Of a stretch of DNA of 64,000 nucleotides, positions 63,914-64,000 are shown one piece after another. Under the pieces are notes generated by a model. That model saw only the letters and a program-made list of their open reading frames with translations. It had not been told where the DNA came from and did no database searches. Where the stretch lies: the NCBI GenBank assembly GCA_028671895.1, contig CM053810.1, forward strand, positions 58,529,501-58,593,500, written 5' to 3'. The position numbers and the translations under genes were made by a program. This stretch comes from Oenanthe sinensis. Its lineage: Eukaryota > Streptophyta > Magnoliopsida > Apiales > Apiaceae. Each line of letters starts with the position of its first letter. The stretch's first letter is position 1.

Positions 63914-64000
63914 CTGAAATAACAGAACAGTAACTGGATTTAACAGACCTGAAGAGCATAGTTGAAAAGTGTATTTCATGACATTTAAATTATTTATGTG

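Noticed and set aside
1..64000. CRISPR array, operon or prokaryotic gene cluster
   Set aside because: All genes have spliceosomal introns or plant homologues; repeats are microsatellites, MITEs or duplications, with no spacer array.

Overview
The window is a stretch of plant nuclear DNA, clearly eudicot and probably asterid. The evidence is many GT-AG introns, AT-rich intergenic DNA, plant-specific families (VAL B3 repressor, CC-NBS-LRR relic, GBPL-type GTPase) and plant transposons (Stowaway- and PIF/Harbinger-like MITEs, Copia, LINE). I cannot name the species. Splice models below were built by hand from exon homology, reading-phase continuity and GT/AG sites.

Layout: (1) 2920-16081 (+) is a 14-exon guanylate-binding-protein-like GTPase of the GBPL3 type (predicted 1067 aa); its large intron carries a 1.6-kb non-autonomous LTR retrotransposon with a perfect 5-bp target duplication. 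(2) 17154-18774 (+) is a three-exon type II (DNAJB/Sis1-like) HSP40 with a heat-shock-element-like site upstream. (3) 21122-26133 (+) is an eIF5-mimic protein (BZW, W2 domain), 411 aa, with only 5 coding nucleotides in its first exon and one GC-AG intron. (4) 27.0-31.3 kb is a transposon nest: a copied exon of the neighbouring LRR gene, then a 5'-truncated LINE that is interrupted by an internally deleted Copia element with two 449-bp LTRs. (5) 37388-31993 (-) is an intracellular LRR protein with a basic tail (477 aa). (6) 39415-42332 (+) is a TMEM184/LAZ1-family membrane protein (293 aa), divergent from the LRR gene. (7) 44.3-45.6 kb (-) is a heavily deleted CC-NBS-LRR relic. (8) 45.9-49.4 kb holds MITEs, a retroposon nested in a MITE, and a near-perfect 202-bp tandem duplication. 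(9) 50473-49529 (-) is an intronless TatD-family nuclease (314 aa). (10) 63913-53206 (-) is a VAL1/VAL2-type transcriptional repressor (PHD-like, B3, CW and EAR motifs); its first exon lies beyond the right edge.

The genes do not form a pathway; they are ordinary neighbours (immune or nuclear GTPase, chaperone, translation regulator, scaffold, membrane protein, nuclease, chromatin repressor). I found no sign of an undescribed multi-gene system. The most unusual material is structural: exon duplication next to a LINE, nested insertions, long C/G homopolymers in or near genes, and special splice sites.
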